Below are positions 1 to 12,843 of a stretch of 64,000 nt of DNA, in pieces; the first letter of the stretch is position 1, and each line of letters begins with the position of its first letter. Source of the DNA: Cepaea nemoralis. Taxonomy: Eukaryota > Mollusca > Gastropoda > Stylommatophora > Helicidae. The stretch is from assembly GCA_014155875.1 (NCBI GenBank), contig JACEFZ010017709.1, positions 1 to 64,000 of the forward strand, in the 5' to 3' direction. The notes beneath the pieces were generated by a model. The model was not told the DNA's origin and did no database searches. It was given only the letters and a program-made list of their open reading frames with translations. A program made the position numbers and the translations under genes.

Positions 1-2105
<2,105 letters not shown>

Positions 2106-2250
2106 AAGACATAGAGGGCGCTGCTCACACGGTTTTTTTTTTTTTTTTGTTTTGTTTGCTGCCGCCATCATACCGCATCGCTCCTAACCCAAACCCAAAC
2201 CCCGTTTTGGCCTTTGTTATCACCTGGTCTATGTGCACATTATAAGCACG
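2106..2250. other. short spacer between LINE remnant and gypsy array
   Basis: No coding match. It contains a run of 15 or more T near 2133-2148 and a short AAACCC-like stretch near 2190-2202. It separates the LINE remnant from the first recognisable LTR sequence, so the original left end of the gypsy array, including about 690 nt of LTR-1, has been lost here. Confidence 0.5.
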
Positions 2251-3582
2251 TTTTGTGTATTGGTCCTTTCTTGTATTGCTACGTAGAAAACTCAGGCCAA
2301 GGGGAGGAGCTCCTCTGACATACAGAGATTGGTTTCACTGTCATGGATCTGAGTAAGACTGTAGGCTCACACGGTCTATCTAATAGTAGTCAGTATCAGA
2401 TTGCTCTCGGAAAACCGCGAGGTCTGTTGTGTCTCTTTCTGTGGGGAACAACAGGTTCACCAGCTTCGAGTTTTCAAGAACAGGTGGCTGCATTGTTCGT
2501 ATCATGGAGAAACGTTGTACGATGGATGATCTGTTCAGTGGCCTGTGCATTTTGGCCCTGAGAAAAAGGGTTTTTTTAGTCACGAACCACTCGTAAAAGA
2601 AATAAGGGAGTGTTATTTGTCGCACCGAAGACAAGTGAACACGGGTGAAAGACCAATATCGTGGTTGATTTGCTATTACAAGTGAATAACAGTAGAGTTT
2701 TGCTTTTCCACAACTAACACGAGAAATACCATTAGAGTGTTGGCTTTTCAGCACCACCAGTGAAATAACATTAGAGTGTTGGTGCGCTTTTCAGCACTAC
2801 AGTGACATACCGATTAGAAGTTTGTAACATTTTCACAACAACGCTGTGAAATATTAGTAGGAATAATTCAAAAGACTAGGAACAGTGGTAATAGTTAAAC
2901 ACAGGTAGTACTTTTGTAAGTAATTCATCATTTCTTTCCACAGGAACAATGTTACTATGTTTTCATTATGGCAAGGCAAAGGTTTGATGTTTTTCGGACC
3001 ATATAGACATTTATTAACCAGGGGGTATGATCGCTGCAGAGGTCAATATCAGACTATATTCGTGATTGGTTACCAGGTATCATGGTTATCATAAGGGGCT
3101 ACCGGAGAAGTCAACATCGAACAAGAGGGACCCGTAAGCAGCCTGTGGTAGGTGTTGTTTACTGACAAACCTGAGATGTGGGTTGGTACTCGTACATGAT
3201 GATCGACTGTGATCCGAAATGCGTTGTGTCTGATGTCTACATATAACACCTTAGAATATGCGACCATAACATTCTGACACATTTACACACACCACACACA
3301 CGCCACTATTCCTCACACCCATACCCCTTCTTTGCTTTAATAATTATTTTGTTTATTGTTAAGGCTAGAGTTGTTGAGTATGTTGTGTTGGGGAAGAGTT
3401 GAGAGGGGCATGATCTATGGTGAGTGAGACTAGAAGAGGTGTCGACAGACTGAAAACGGTGGTTTGGTGGACGGATTCTGGTGGTTGCTCTAGGACAATA
3501 ATATTGGGTAATAAAAAATTGGTGTTGATTCCCCTCAAACGGTCCAGGGACACACTAAAGTAGTAAAGGATTATTTAAAACA
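2251..3582 (+). mobile_element. LTR-1 of the gypsy array, 5'-truncated and indel-rich
   Basis: From TTTTGTGTATTGG onwards this follows LTR-2 (from about 9666) through the 37-bp minisatellite to the terminal TTTAAAACA, then the internal leader. About 690 nt of the 5' end are missing, including the CRE/TATA block. Small insertions and deletions are far more frequent than among LTR-2, -3 and -4. That means either much older decay or poor base accuracy in this part of the assembly. Confidence 0.8.
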
Positions 3583-3958
3583 TTTATGGGGGACGGTAAC
3601 GTGATCTTTTTGGACAGGCGGGATCTCTCGTAAACGGACAGATCTTTTTACAGTGGGATCTCCAACATACGGGTCTTTTGAGACGGATCTTTTAGTTAAA
3701 GGACGGAGATATTGTTAGAGAGAGAATCCAGCTAGAAGTGAATGTTGATAAGGGTTAAGACACATATCTTAACCTGTTCACAACTTCACACGTCTGCATA
3801 AGTATGTGGCCTGATTCTCTGCTCTTGGTCACTGAGTGATTGTGTTGTGTTGTGCTGTGTGTTATTAAATATATACATTAACTGTAATTGTTTCATTACC
3901 GATATATTTCTCTTGGAGATAATCTACACCCTATCTGCTGACTTACCTCTCTTGAAAA

Positions 3959-5640
3959 ATGGCGCACTCCCTAAACTACCTACGGAAGAGCTAAGGGCCA
4001 AGGGGAAGAAATGGTTTGTCTGGTTCTGCACAGCAGATTATTACAGGAGGTGGAGAGGGAGTTTCGTCAAGCAGAACGGGAAGATCGAAAGGCCGAGTTG
4101 GAATTGAGAGGATGGAGTTAGAACAAGCAGCTAAGAAATTGGAAGCAGAACAACTGCTAGCAATTGGAAGCAGAACAAGCTGCTAAGAAATTGGAAGCAG
4201 AACAAGATGCTAGGCAATTGGAAGCAGAACAAGCTGCTAAGAAATTGGAACATAGCAAAGCCATGAGATGGCTGGAAATTTGAAGCTGAGCAGAGCAGCT
4301 AAGCAACTTGAAGCTGAGCAGGCAGCTAGGAAACATGAAGTTGAGAAGCTGCTAGGAACGGGAGCGGAGCAAGAGGCTCAGAAAGGGAGCACGAGTACCG
4401 GATGAGGGAACCTCGAGTTGAAGAGTCAATCTAATGGGGAAACTGAGGAGCAGTTTGGAGGTTCCTCCATCCCAGGCTCAACCCCAGCAGGTGGAAATAG
4501 TTTACCATGCTATTAGTTTCATCTAGCAATCTATGAGGAGGACAAAGAGAAGATTGACCATACCTTCAACGCTTCGAGGCCCTGTCTGTTGCTATGGGTC
4601 TGGACGTTACAAATGGTGTCTTAAGCTATCCAGGGATTACGTCGGTGACAGGCTACGAGGTTTTTCTCGCCTGCCACCAGGACATGAGAACAATTATGAC
4701 GAATTGAAGAGGGCTCTGCTGAACAACGATTCGAGGTTACGTCACATACCTACCGGAAAAAATTTCGCGCAGCGAAACGAGAAGCTCGGGGGTAGTTGGT
4801 TTGCCGCCTACAGTTTGCGTCTAAAATCCTATCTCCATAAGTGGATGGATTTGGCTTGGGTTCGCGACATCAGACTATGAGAGTCTGGAGACGCTAATGG
4901 AGTTCGACCATCGAATAAGCAAATGTCGAAATCCTCTCAGGACACATTACTGGTGAGACAAGGAAGCGGAATGTATTGACCTCGTTACAAAATTAGCAGA
5001 AAACGGTTCGTGCGAGGTACATGTGGTGGGAGAGGTTTTGGGGGGAGGAGCGGAGTGGAAAATTAGTTTTTCCCCATCACCCAGTGGGGGTTGTGAAAAT
5101 GAGTCTGGGAGCAGTCGAATCTGGGCTGGGAGTACAATGGGCAGAGGTTCGTCGAGGGGGGGGGGGGGGGGGGGGGCAGGGGAAAACCTTTCCACCACAC
5201 ACAAAAGTCAGGAGAAACATGACAGGAAGAAGGCCAACAACTCAGGAACCAAAAAGGGGGAACCTTATATAAAAACCTCAGAGGATAGTTCAGAGAAGAC
5301 GACGGAGGGAAACAAGAGCACTTCGAGCTCTACACCAAAACGACCATGGTCGGAGAAGTGGTGTTCAATTTGTAAGTCGCCCTCTCACAATACGAGGGAC
5401 TGCAAATCGAAGGCTAAGAGTCCTCACTTCGCAGCATGTCAAGTGACGTCGAAGGAGGTTGTCAGGGAAAAAGCCAAGGTCAACAAGGAAGCTCGCCACC
5501 AGGAGAGCTCACTCAAGTCCGGCACTAGAAAATGTAGGACAGGGAAATGGTACAACCAATGCAAGTCAAACACGCACAATGCTATTGGCTGCAGGGGAAA
5601 TTCAGGAGAATCTAATTTCGTCGTGTGCCCAGTGGAACCT
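3959..5640 (+). pseudogene. unit A gag (coiled-coil, SCAN-like domain, CCHC knuckles), broken
   Basis: The start ATG at 3959 is equivalent to the MATPKLTT start of unit D. Recognisable pieces in order: the Glu/Ala/Gln-rich octad repeat (4100-4400), a scrambled SCAN-like segment (LKSYLHKWMDLA near 4830), and CCHC knuckles around 5350-5405 and 5550-5595. Frameshifts occur every few tens of bases. Relative to unit B there is an extra ~130-bp segment at about 5023-5155 ending in a run of 21 G (5156-5176). No protein could be made. Confidence 0.75.
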
Positions 5641-7140
5641 AAGGTGGAGCCCACCGAACAGGTCGAGACCGAGGAAGAGACTCCAGACCAGGAAAAACCA
5701 CCTGTAGTGGAATTGGTAGAGGTTAACGGTCGTCAAGTGGAGTGTTTGTACGACACAGGACTGGACGGGAGCCGTGATTTCTGCGGATCTGGTACACCCA
5801 GAACAATTCACAGGTGAGACCATGAGATACGCCTGCACAGAAGAGTGCTGTGGCCATGAAGTTGCCCATTGCTAACGTGAGATTCGGTCAAGGTAATGTC
5901 ACCGGAAACATACAAGGCCGCTGTATTGACCGATCCCAATTTTCCAGCAATCCTCGGTTGCCGGTATGTCTTTCTGGGAATGCCCAGGGGAGCCAATCCA
6001 TATGGGAGCATACAGGACTCGCTCTCAGACCGAGAAACGGAAGAGGCAGAAGCAATTGTGACTAACCACTGCCGGGGAGCTACGAAACTGCCCAGAGTGA
6101 GGGATGCTACTCTACGTCCTTGCTAAAAAAGCTGCAGAAAAGTGCTGATCCACCAGACGGGGCAGTACTACATGAAGAACTAGGATACTCTACAGGAGAG
6201 CAGGAAGGGGAGACAACCTATACGGTCAGTTGGTGGTCCCGAAAGACTCACCGGTCCAGATTCTTCATATGGGGCATACCATCTCCTTTAGTGGGCATAT
6301 GGGTATTGCAGCCACCATGCAGCGAATTTCCTGCCATTACTATTGGCCGGGAATGACAGATGATGTGCGTCCGGTATGTGAAGTCTGCCCTGAGTGCCAG
6401 AGGTGGCACCGAAACACTGGACAGCACCGTGGTCTTGGGTGAGATGCCCATTCATGAACTCTCCTTTCGAGAGGGTAGCCATCGATATCGTGGGTCACTT
6501 CCTAGGACTAGGAAGAGAACATGTATATTACTCACAATGGTGGATTGCTGTACAATGTGGGGTGAAGCCATACCGTTGACCACGATTGACTCGAAAACGA
6601 GTGGCGGACGCACTGATGGAGGACCGTTACCAGATTAGGCTTTCCGGATCAAATTCTGACGGACAATGGGTCCCAGTTTGTCGGAAAACTCATGGAGGAG
6701 GTATTTAGGGTGTTCCACTCTAACCACATACATACCAGCCCTTACCACCCTCAAGCCAATGGACAAGTAGAGCGATTTCAAAGGCACGTTGATGACAATG
6801 CTACAGGAAACTGGCGACAGGAGAAACCTGATAGGTGGGATGAAATATATCCCAGCAGCACTCTTTGCCTATCGGGAGTTCCTCATGGCTCAACAGGACT
6901 ACCACCCGCTACGTTGCTGTTTGGTCGTCCAATCAAAGGACCGTTGGAAGCCATGTTGAGGAGTTGGACTGAAGAGGGGACGTCAGAAGAAGTGATCTCT
7001 TCTTACAAATACTGTGGAGGAACTGAAAGAAAAACTTCACAAGGGATGGACTCTGGCGAATCAAAACTTGAAAAGGCCAGAAAAAGACATGCGGCTTACT
7101 ACAACCGTAGGTCTAAAGACAGATCTCTAGAGGTGGAGAC
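5641..7140 (+). pseudogene. unit A protease and integrase, broken
   Basis: The protease motif YDTGLDG lies near 5750-5770. Fragments of the HHCC zinc finger (GHMGIAATMQRISCHYYWPGM, 6293-6355) and of the integrase core (HTSPYHPQANGQVERF near 6732-6780) follow in shifting frames. It is the same protein as in units B and C, where it is far better preserved. Integrase preceding RT is visible here too. The many single-base indels are the main difference from the other units. Confidence 0.75.
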
Positions 7141-8578
7141 AAAGTCTTGTTGCTACTCCCAACGGGAAACAACAAACTGGAGATAGGTTGGCAAGGACCA
7201 TTTCCCGTGGAAAGGGTGATATCCAGAACCAACTATCAGATCCGGATCCGGGGAAAGTCGAAGATTTTCCATATCAATCTCCTGAGGAAATACGAGGAGA
7301 GACCCGGAGACAAAGCAGCTCACCTCATGGCAATGGCAGTTGCAGTGGAGACTGAAGTGGGAACCAACGAGGGCAGGGAATATCCCTTGGTACACCAGGA
7401 AACCTATAGGGATGTGCAAGTGAACCCTGATCTGACTTCCCAGGAGAGGGAAAAGATTACCCAGGTTCTCGAGTCTCATAAGGAGATACTGACTGATAAA
7501 CCAGGACGAACGAGGTTGGTGGAGTTCGAGATGACCTTTGACCACACAAGAGCCTGTTCGCCAAAAGTTTACCCAGTGCTCTTCTCTAAAGAAAAGGCCC
7601 TGGAGGTGGAAATAAAGAAACTGCTGGAGAATGACGTGATTGCGCCATCCACATCCCCATACAATGCGGGGGTAGTTTTGTTACGAAAACCAAGTGGAGA
7701 ACACCGGTTGTGTATAGACTACTGACTTCTGAACAGTCATACACAATTTCAGGTGGAACCTTTGCCGAATCCAACGCAGTTATTCGCTAGGCTCCATAAG
7801 GCTCGGTACTTTTCAAAGGTGGATCTGAGTCTGGGGTACTATCAGATACCAGTCAAACCGGAGATTCGACCACTGTTGGCTTTCAGTACACCCAGTGGAC
7901 ACTACGAATTCAAGGTCATGCCCTTTAGACTCAGCAATGCACCTAGTGTGTTTACGTGCCTGATGAGGACCTTACTAGATCCCTTACAGGATCCGTCCAT
8001 TATATCATTCATGGATGATATTCTGATTTCCAGTGACAGCTTGTATGACCATTTGCAATCCTTGGAGAGTGTTTTTAATAGACTCAAGGAAGCAGGGCTT
8101 ACAGCTCGTCCAACCAAGTGCATGATTGGTTACCAGACTCTGGAATTTCTGGGTCACACCATTACTCCAGGACAAATTGTCCCAGAGCAGAAGAACCTAG
8201 AAAAAATCAGAAATGCACCAAGGCCGAAAACGAAGAAGGATGTAAGATCGTTTTCTCGTTATGTGGGTTTTACCAAAAATTTCTCCCACATTTTACTGAA
8301 ATGGGAGCTCCATTAATGGAAACCTTGAAAAAGGGATTCCCGGACCAAATCATATGGACACCAGAATGTGAGACTGCCTATAGTCAGTTAAGGAGGCCTT
8401 GGTCGCAACCTGTGTTACAGCTCCCTGACCTTTCCAAACCATTTGTGTTGAGAACGGATGCGAGTGGGATTGGGATTGGGGCAGCTTTGTTACAGGAAGG
8501 AAAAGACGATGCTTCGGTATTGAAACCTGTGGCATACGCCAGCAAGAAACTTCTCCAGGCTGAGAGGAATTATTCGAC

Positions 8579-8668
<90 letters not shown>

Positions 8669-8907
8669 CTCTCGTATGGGCCTTGCAGAAATTCCAGCCC
8701 TATTTGTATGGAGTTCAGTTTCGGGTCCATTAGGATCATCAGCCCCTATTGTTCCTGGTTACATCTCAGAAGCTCGACGCCCGTTTGATGCGGTGGTCGT
8801 TGCTACTTCAACCATACCATTTCACAGTGGAGTATATACCTGGGAAGGAAAATGTTGGAGCGGATTTTCTATCCAGGCACCCAACTCCTGAAGAAGAAGA
8901 AGAATAA
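7141..8907 (+). pseudogene. unit A integrase C-terminus, RT and RNase H, broken
   Basis: The GPY/F module (WQGPFPVERV, from 7190) leads into RT: LCIDY, FSKVDLSLGYYQIPV, MPFRLSNAP and the catalytic SFMDDILIS (about 8008-8030). A TGA interrupts after CIDY near 7723 and is shared with unit B. MPFGL has become MPFRL, also shared with B. RNase H begins [13 protein letters not shown] near 8440 and is split by (GA)n at the catalytic-Glu position. Unlike B and C, this unit keeps the 30-bp segment near 8390-8418. Sequence quality from about 7.15-7.55 kb onward resembles the other units. Confidence 0.85.
8581..8663. repeat. (GA)n inside unit A RNase H
   Basis: An uninterrupted GA dinucleotide tract of 83 nt sits between codons for ERNYSTG and the SLVWALQKF segment of RNase H. 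It is at the same site as the tracts of units B, C and D (85, 81 and 89 nt). Its length puts the downstream RNase H out of frame in unit A. Confidence 0.95.
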
Positions 8908-9208
8908 ATCATCTGGATCGAGCTTACAGTGGAAAAGAGTGAGATGGACTACTCTCTTCATAGGGGGCCTATGTCACGGAACCACTATAATTCACGATAG
9001 GTGATGAAACAACAGAGGCAGGCTATATTCGAATCTTACAAATTGTTAGCAACTAGTGGGGACATTCCCGGCGGATCAAAGGCGCCGCTAGTCTATGATG
9101 ATTCCCCGGAGAAACGGGAAAAGAGTTTCCCGGTTGTCTTGGAACAGACTCAAGATGAAAGGCAAAGCGCCGCCGTGATTCGGTTGCCACATGTTGTTGA
9201 CAGGAGAA

Positions 9209-9243
9209 TGACGTCACGAGGTCAATCCCAGATTATATAAAAA
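9209..9243 (+). promoter_or_regulatory. CRE palindrome plus TATA box in LTR-2
   Basis: TGACGTCA (9209-9216), the full CRE/ATF consensus, lies 17 nt upstream of TATATAAAAA (9234-9243). The pair recurs unchanged in LTR-3 (CRE 16335-16342), LTR-4 (23447-23454) and LTR-5 (47016-47023), so it is kept in every full-length LTR. This is the most likely U3 core promoter; LTR-1 has lost it. Confidence 0.65.
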
Positions 9244-9266
9244 CAAGCTTGTTGTCGGGAGTGCAC

Positions 9267-9272
9267 AATAAA
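9267..9272 (+). promoter_or_regulatory. AATAAA polyadenylation signal in LTR-2
   Basis: AATAAA occurs 23 nt after the TATA box, in the context CACAATAAAGTTGACC, present in all full LTRs. This close TATA-to-AATAAA spacing would give a short R region. It is inferred from motif order only. Confidence 0.5.
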
Positions 9273-9515
9273 GTTGACCTAGGCTGACGTGTTGAATAGC
9301 TCAGTGCTCGTAGTGAAAAGAATCCCGCATGTTTACTATCAGTGTATTTGAGGGGAAAAAAACATGTGTCTTTCATGGCAATTTGGAGATTCAATTCGGA
9401 TTGTGAGCTAGGAATTCATAGGGTATCTACACTTAGCATTTAAATGTTAATAATGTAGAATAGTAAAATGATAGTGAAGTTTAGAACTTAACGTAGTTGT
9501 TGCTTTGTAGTCAAG

Positions 9516-9523
9516 TATAAAAA
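9516..9523 (+). promoter_or_regulatory. second TATA box in LTR-2
   Basis: TATAAAAA lies about 280 nt downstream of the first TATA box, followed some 30 nt later by CAGTTCGCAGTG (CAGTCGCAGTG in LTR-3 and -4), a plausible start region. It is conserved in LTR-2 to LTR-5. Which of the two TATA boxes is used cannot be told from sequence. Confidence 0.4.
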
Positions 9524-10031
9524 CAGTGTCGGCGACAATAGACAGTTCGCAGTGTTAAACTAACTAGTGTGAGATGTAAATTAGCTCAGCTAGTTGAGGA
9601 TAGTGAAAGGGGATGATATTTAGTGTGATGGGGATATTCCAGTGGGGTATACTGGGGTTCTACACTTTGTGTATTGGTCTTTCCTTGTCTTGCCCTAACT
9701 CAGGCCAAGGGGAGGAGCTCCTCTGACATGACAGAGATTGGTTCACTGTCATGGATCTGAGTAAGAATGGAGGCCCACACTCATCTAATAGGAGTCAGTA
9801 TCAGATTGCTCTCACCGAGTCTGTTGTGTCTCTTTCACAGGTTCCCCTCGGGTTTTCAAAGAACAGATGCTGAATTGTTCGTATCATGGAGAACTTGGTA
9901 CGAGGAGATCTGTTCAGTGGCCTGTGCATTTGGCCCATGAGAAAAGGGTTTATTATGTCACACCACTCGTGAAAGAAATAATGGAGTGTTATTATGTCAC
10001 ACCACGGGTGTAAGAACAATATCGTGTTTGA

Positions 10032-10178
10032 TTTTCACACTACAAGTGAAATAACATTAGAGTGTTGCTTTTCACACTACACGAGAAATAACATTAGAGT
10101 GTTGCTTTTCACACCACAAGTGAAATAACATTAGAGTGTTGCTTTTCACACTACAAGTGACATAACATTAGAGTGTTG
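10032..10178. repeat. 37-bp minisatellite within the LTR (four copies)
   Basis: The unit begins TTTTCACACTACAAGTGAAA and continues with TAACATTAGAGTGTTGC. Four copies here; equivalents lie at about 17158-17304 (LTR-3) and 24271-24417 (LTR-4). LTR-5 has only two (about 47824-47897), the main reason it is shorter. Each unit contains the inverted pair TTTCAC/GTGAAA, so it can fold. Confidence 0.85.
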
Positions 10179-10903
10179 TAACATTTTCACACCACCTGTG
10201 AAATATTAGTAGGAATTAATTCAAAGAATGAGAACAGTGTAATAGTGAACACGGTAGGACTTGTAAGAATGAATCATTTCTTCCAAGGAACAATGTTACT
10301 TGTTTTCACTAGGCAAGGAAGGTTTATGTTTCGGAACCATATAGACATTTATTAACAGGGTGTATGATCGCTGCCAGATCAATATCAGACTATATTCGTG
10401 ATTGGTGACCAGGTATCTGGGTTATCAAAGGGGCTACCGGAGAGAGTCAACATCGAACAAGAGGGACACGGCGTGTGGTGAGGTTTTTGTTTACTGACCC
10501 GTGATGATGTGGTGTAACTCGTACAATGATGATCGGACTGTGATCCGGAGCTTTGTGGTCTGATGTCTACATATACACCTTAGAATATGCGACATACATT
10601 CTACACATTACACACACACACACCCACTTCTCACACACATACTCTTTGCTTTAATAAATTATTTTGTATTTATTTGTTAAGGCTAGAGTTGTTGAGTATG
10701 TTGTGTTGGGGAAGAGTGAGAGGGGGCATGATCTAGGGGTGAGTGAGAGTAAGAAAGAGGTGTCGACAGACTGACGGAGGTTTGTGGACGGATTCTGGTG
10801 GTTTCTCTAGGACAATAATATTGGGGTAATAAAAATGTGGGTGTTGATTCCCCTCACTCCAGGGACGACACTAAAGTAATAAAGGATTATTTAAAACATT
10901 TAT

Positions 10904-10914
10904 TGGGGGCTCGT
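10904..10914 (+). other. primer-binding site, tRNA-Pro type (unit B)
   Basis: TGGGGGCTCGT lies 5 nt after the LTR end and matches the first 11 bases of the classical tRNA-Pro primer-binding site. The match then weakens. Equivalent sites begin at 18029 (unit C) and 29043 (unit D); unit A has a damaged copy near 3586. Confidence 0.65.
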
Positions 10915-11013
10915 AAACGTGATCTTTGGACAGCGGGATCTCTCGTAAACGGGATCTTTTGACAGTGGGATCTCCGGACAACGGGGTCTTTTGAGACGGG
11001 ATCTTTAGTTAAA
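10911..11013 (+). repeat. short GGGATCT repeats in the gypsy leader
   Basis: About six degenerate ~17-nt units, each carrying GGGATCT or a near variant (GTGATCT, GGGGTCT), follow the primer site directly. The motif CTCGTAAACG is itself duplicated (once next to the primer site, once near 10941). The array is present in all four units, including damaged unit A (3590-3710). The position between primer site and gag suits a packaging or dimerisation signal; that role is inference. Confidence 0.6.
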
Positions 11014-11264
11014 GGACGGAGATATTGTTAGAGAGAGAATCCAGCTAGAGTGAATGTGGATAAGGGTTAAGACACATATCTTACCTGTTCACACTTCACA
11101 CGTCTGCATAAGTATGTGGTCCTGATTCTGCTCTTGTCACTGAGTGATTGTGTTGTGTTGTGCTGTGTGTTATTAAATATATACATTAACTGTAATTGTT
11201 CATTACCGATATATTTCTCTTGGAGATAATCTACACCCTATCTGCTGACTTACCTCTCTGAAAA

Positions 11265-12780
11265 ATGGCCACTCCTAAACTAACTACGGAAGAGCTAAGG
11301 GCAAAGGGGGAAGAAATGGGTTTGTCGGGTTCTGCACAGCAGATTACGTACAGGAGGTGGAGAGGGAGTTTCGTCAAGCAGAAAGGGAAGATCGAAAGGC
11401 CGAGTTGGAATTGAGAAGGATGGAGTTAGAACAAGCAGCTAAGAAATTGGAAGCAGAACAAACTGCTAGGCAATTGGAAGCAGAACAAGCTGCTAAGAAA
11501 TTGGAAGCAGAACAAGATGCTAGGCAATTGGAAGCAGAACAAGCTGCTAAGAAATTGGAAGCAGAGCAAGCCATGAGATGGCTGGAAATTGAAGCTGAGC
11601 AGGCAGCTAAGAAACTTGAAGCTGAGCAGGCAGCTAGGAAACATGAAGTTGAGGAAGCTGCTAGGAAACGGGAAGCGGAGCAAGAGGCTCAGAAAAGAGA
11701 GCACGAGTACCGGATGAGGGAACTCGAGTTGAAGAGGCAATCTAATGGGGAAACTGAGGGAGCAGTTGGAGGTTCCTCCATCCCAGGCTCAACCCCAGCA
11801 GGTGGAAATAGTTACCATGCTATGAAGTTTCATCTAGCAATCTATGAGGAGGACAAAGAGAAGATTGACCAGTACCTTCAACGCTTCGAGGCCATGTCTG
11901 TTGCTATGGGTCTGGACGTGACAAATGGTGTCTTAAGCTATCCCAGGGATTACGCGGGACAGGCTACGAGGTTTATTCTCGCCTGCCACCAGGACATGAG
12001 AACAATTATGACGAATTGAAGAGGGCTCTGCTGAAACGATTCGAGGTTACGTCACATACCTACCGGAAAAAATTTCGCGCAGCGAAACGAGAACCGGGGG
12101 AGTTGTTTGCCGCCTACAGTTTGCGTCTAAAATCCTATCTCCATAAGTGGATGGATTTGGCTGGGTTCGCACATGACTATGAGAGTCTGGAAGAGCTCAT
12201 GGTGGTCGACCAGCTGAAGAAGCAAATGTCGAAATCTCTCAGGACATTACTGGGAGAACAAGGAGCGGAATGTATTGACCTCGTGACAAAATTAGCAGAA
12301 CGGTTCGTCGAGGTACATGGGGGGGGGGGCAGGGGAAAACCTTTCCACCAACACCAAAAGTCAGGAGAAACATGACAGGAAGAAGGCCAACAACTCAGGA
12401 ACCAAAAAGGGGGAACCTTATATAAAAACATCAGAGGATAGTTCAGAGAAGACGAAGGAGGGAAACAAGAGCACTTCGAACTCTACACCAAAACGACAGT
12501 GGTCGGAGAAGTGGTGTTCAATTTGTAAGTCGCCCTCTCACAATACGAGGGACTGCAAATCGAAGGCTAAGAGTCCTCACTTCGCAGCATGTCAAATGAC
12601 GTCCAAGGAGGTTGTCATGGAAAAAGCCAAGGTCAACAAGGAAGCTCGCCACCAGGAGAGCTCACTGAAGTCCGGCACTAGAAAATCGTAGGACAGGGAA
12701 ATGGTGCAACCAATGCAAGTCAAACACGCACAATGCTATTGACTGCAGGGGAAAGTCAGGAGAATCTAATTCGTCGTGTG
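11265..12780 (+). pseudogene. unit B gag: octad-repeat helix, SCAN-like domain, CCHC knuckle
   Basis: Starts at ATG 11265 (MATPKLTTEELRAKG). A 1-nt deletion near residue 23, shared with units A and C but absent from D, shifts the frame. The open part from 11357 encodes ~10 octads of the type KKLEAEQA, predicting a long charged helix, then YEEDKEKIDQYLQRFEAM. A second shared 1-nt deletion (GGAC-GTG; unit D has GGACCGTG) moves the rest into the frame from 12016. That rest is a SCAN-like block: KREPGELFAAYSLRLKSYL, then SLEELMVVDQLKKQMSK, ending LAERFVEVHG. SCAN domains are thought to derive from Gmr1-like gag, which fits the domain order here. CCHC knuckle C-x2-C-x4-H-x4-C at about 12510-12560; a run of 11 G at 12319-12329. 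Confidence 0.85.
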
Positions 12781-12843
12781 CCCAGTGGAACCTAAGGTGG
12801 AGCCCACCGAACAAGTCGAGGACCGAGGAAGAGACTCCAGACC

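Larger units (their letters stand above)
8972..10898 (+). mobile_element. LTR-2 of the gypsy array (full length, ~1.93 kb)
   Basis: It starts TGTCACG immediately after the purine tract (TAGGGGGCC) and ends TTTAAAACA before the primer-binding site. The end is confirmed by LTR-5, where homology stops after ACGACA at 48613. It contains a consensus CRE and TATA box, AATAAA, a second TATA box, a perfect 12-bp palindrome (GAGGAGCTCCTC, 9712-9723), an 8-bp inverted repeat CATGACAG/CTGTCATG (9727-9753) and the 37-bp minisatellite. As an internal LTR of the array it acts as 3' LTR of unit A and 5' LTR of unit B. Confidence 0.9.

Noticed and set aside
2185..2205. Telomere-like AACCC/AAACCC stretch
   Set aside because: Only three irregular units; too short and not a telomeric hexamer array.
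8118..8891. Arg-Glu repeat proteins (also at 14903, 22689, 46100 and 50819)
   Set aside because: The RERE runs come from (GA)n tracts; the flanking codons are gypsy RNase H, or nothing at 50819.
10032..10178. CRISPR-like array (37-bp repeats in the LTR; also 33-bp repeats at 39879)
   Set aside because: Units are head-to-tail without spacers, occur in LTRs or a retroelement leader, and the DNA is eukaryotic.
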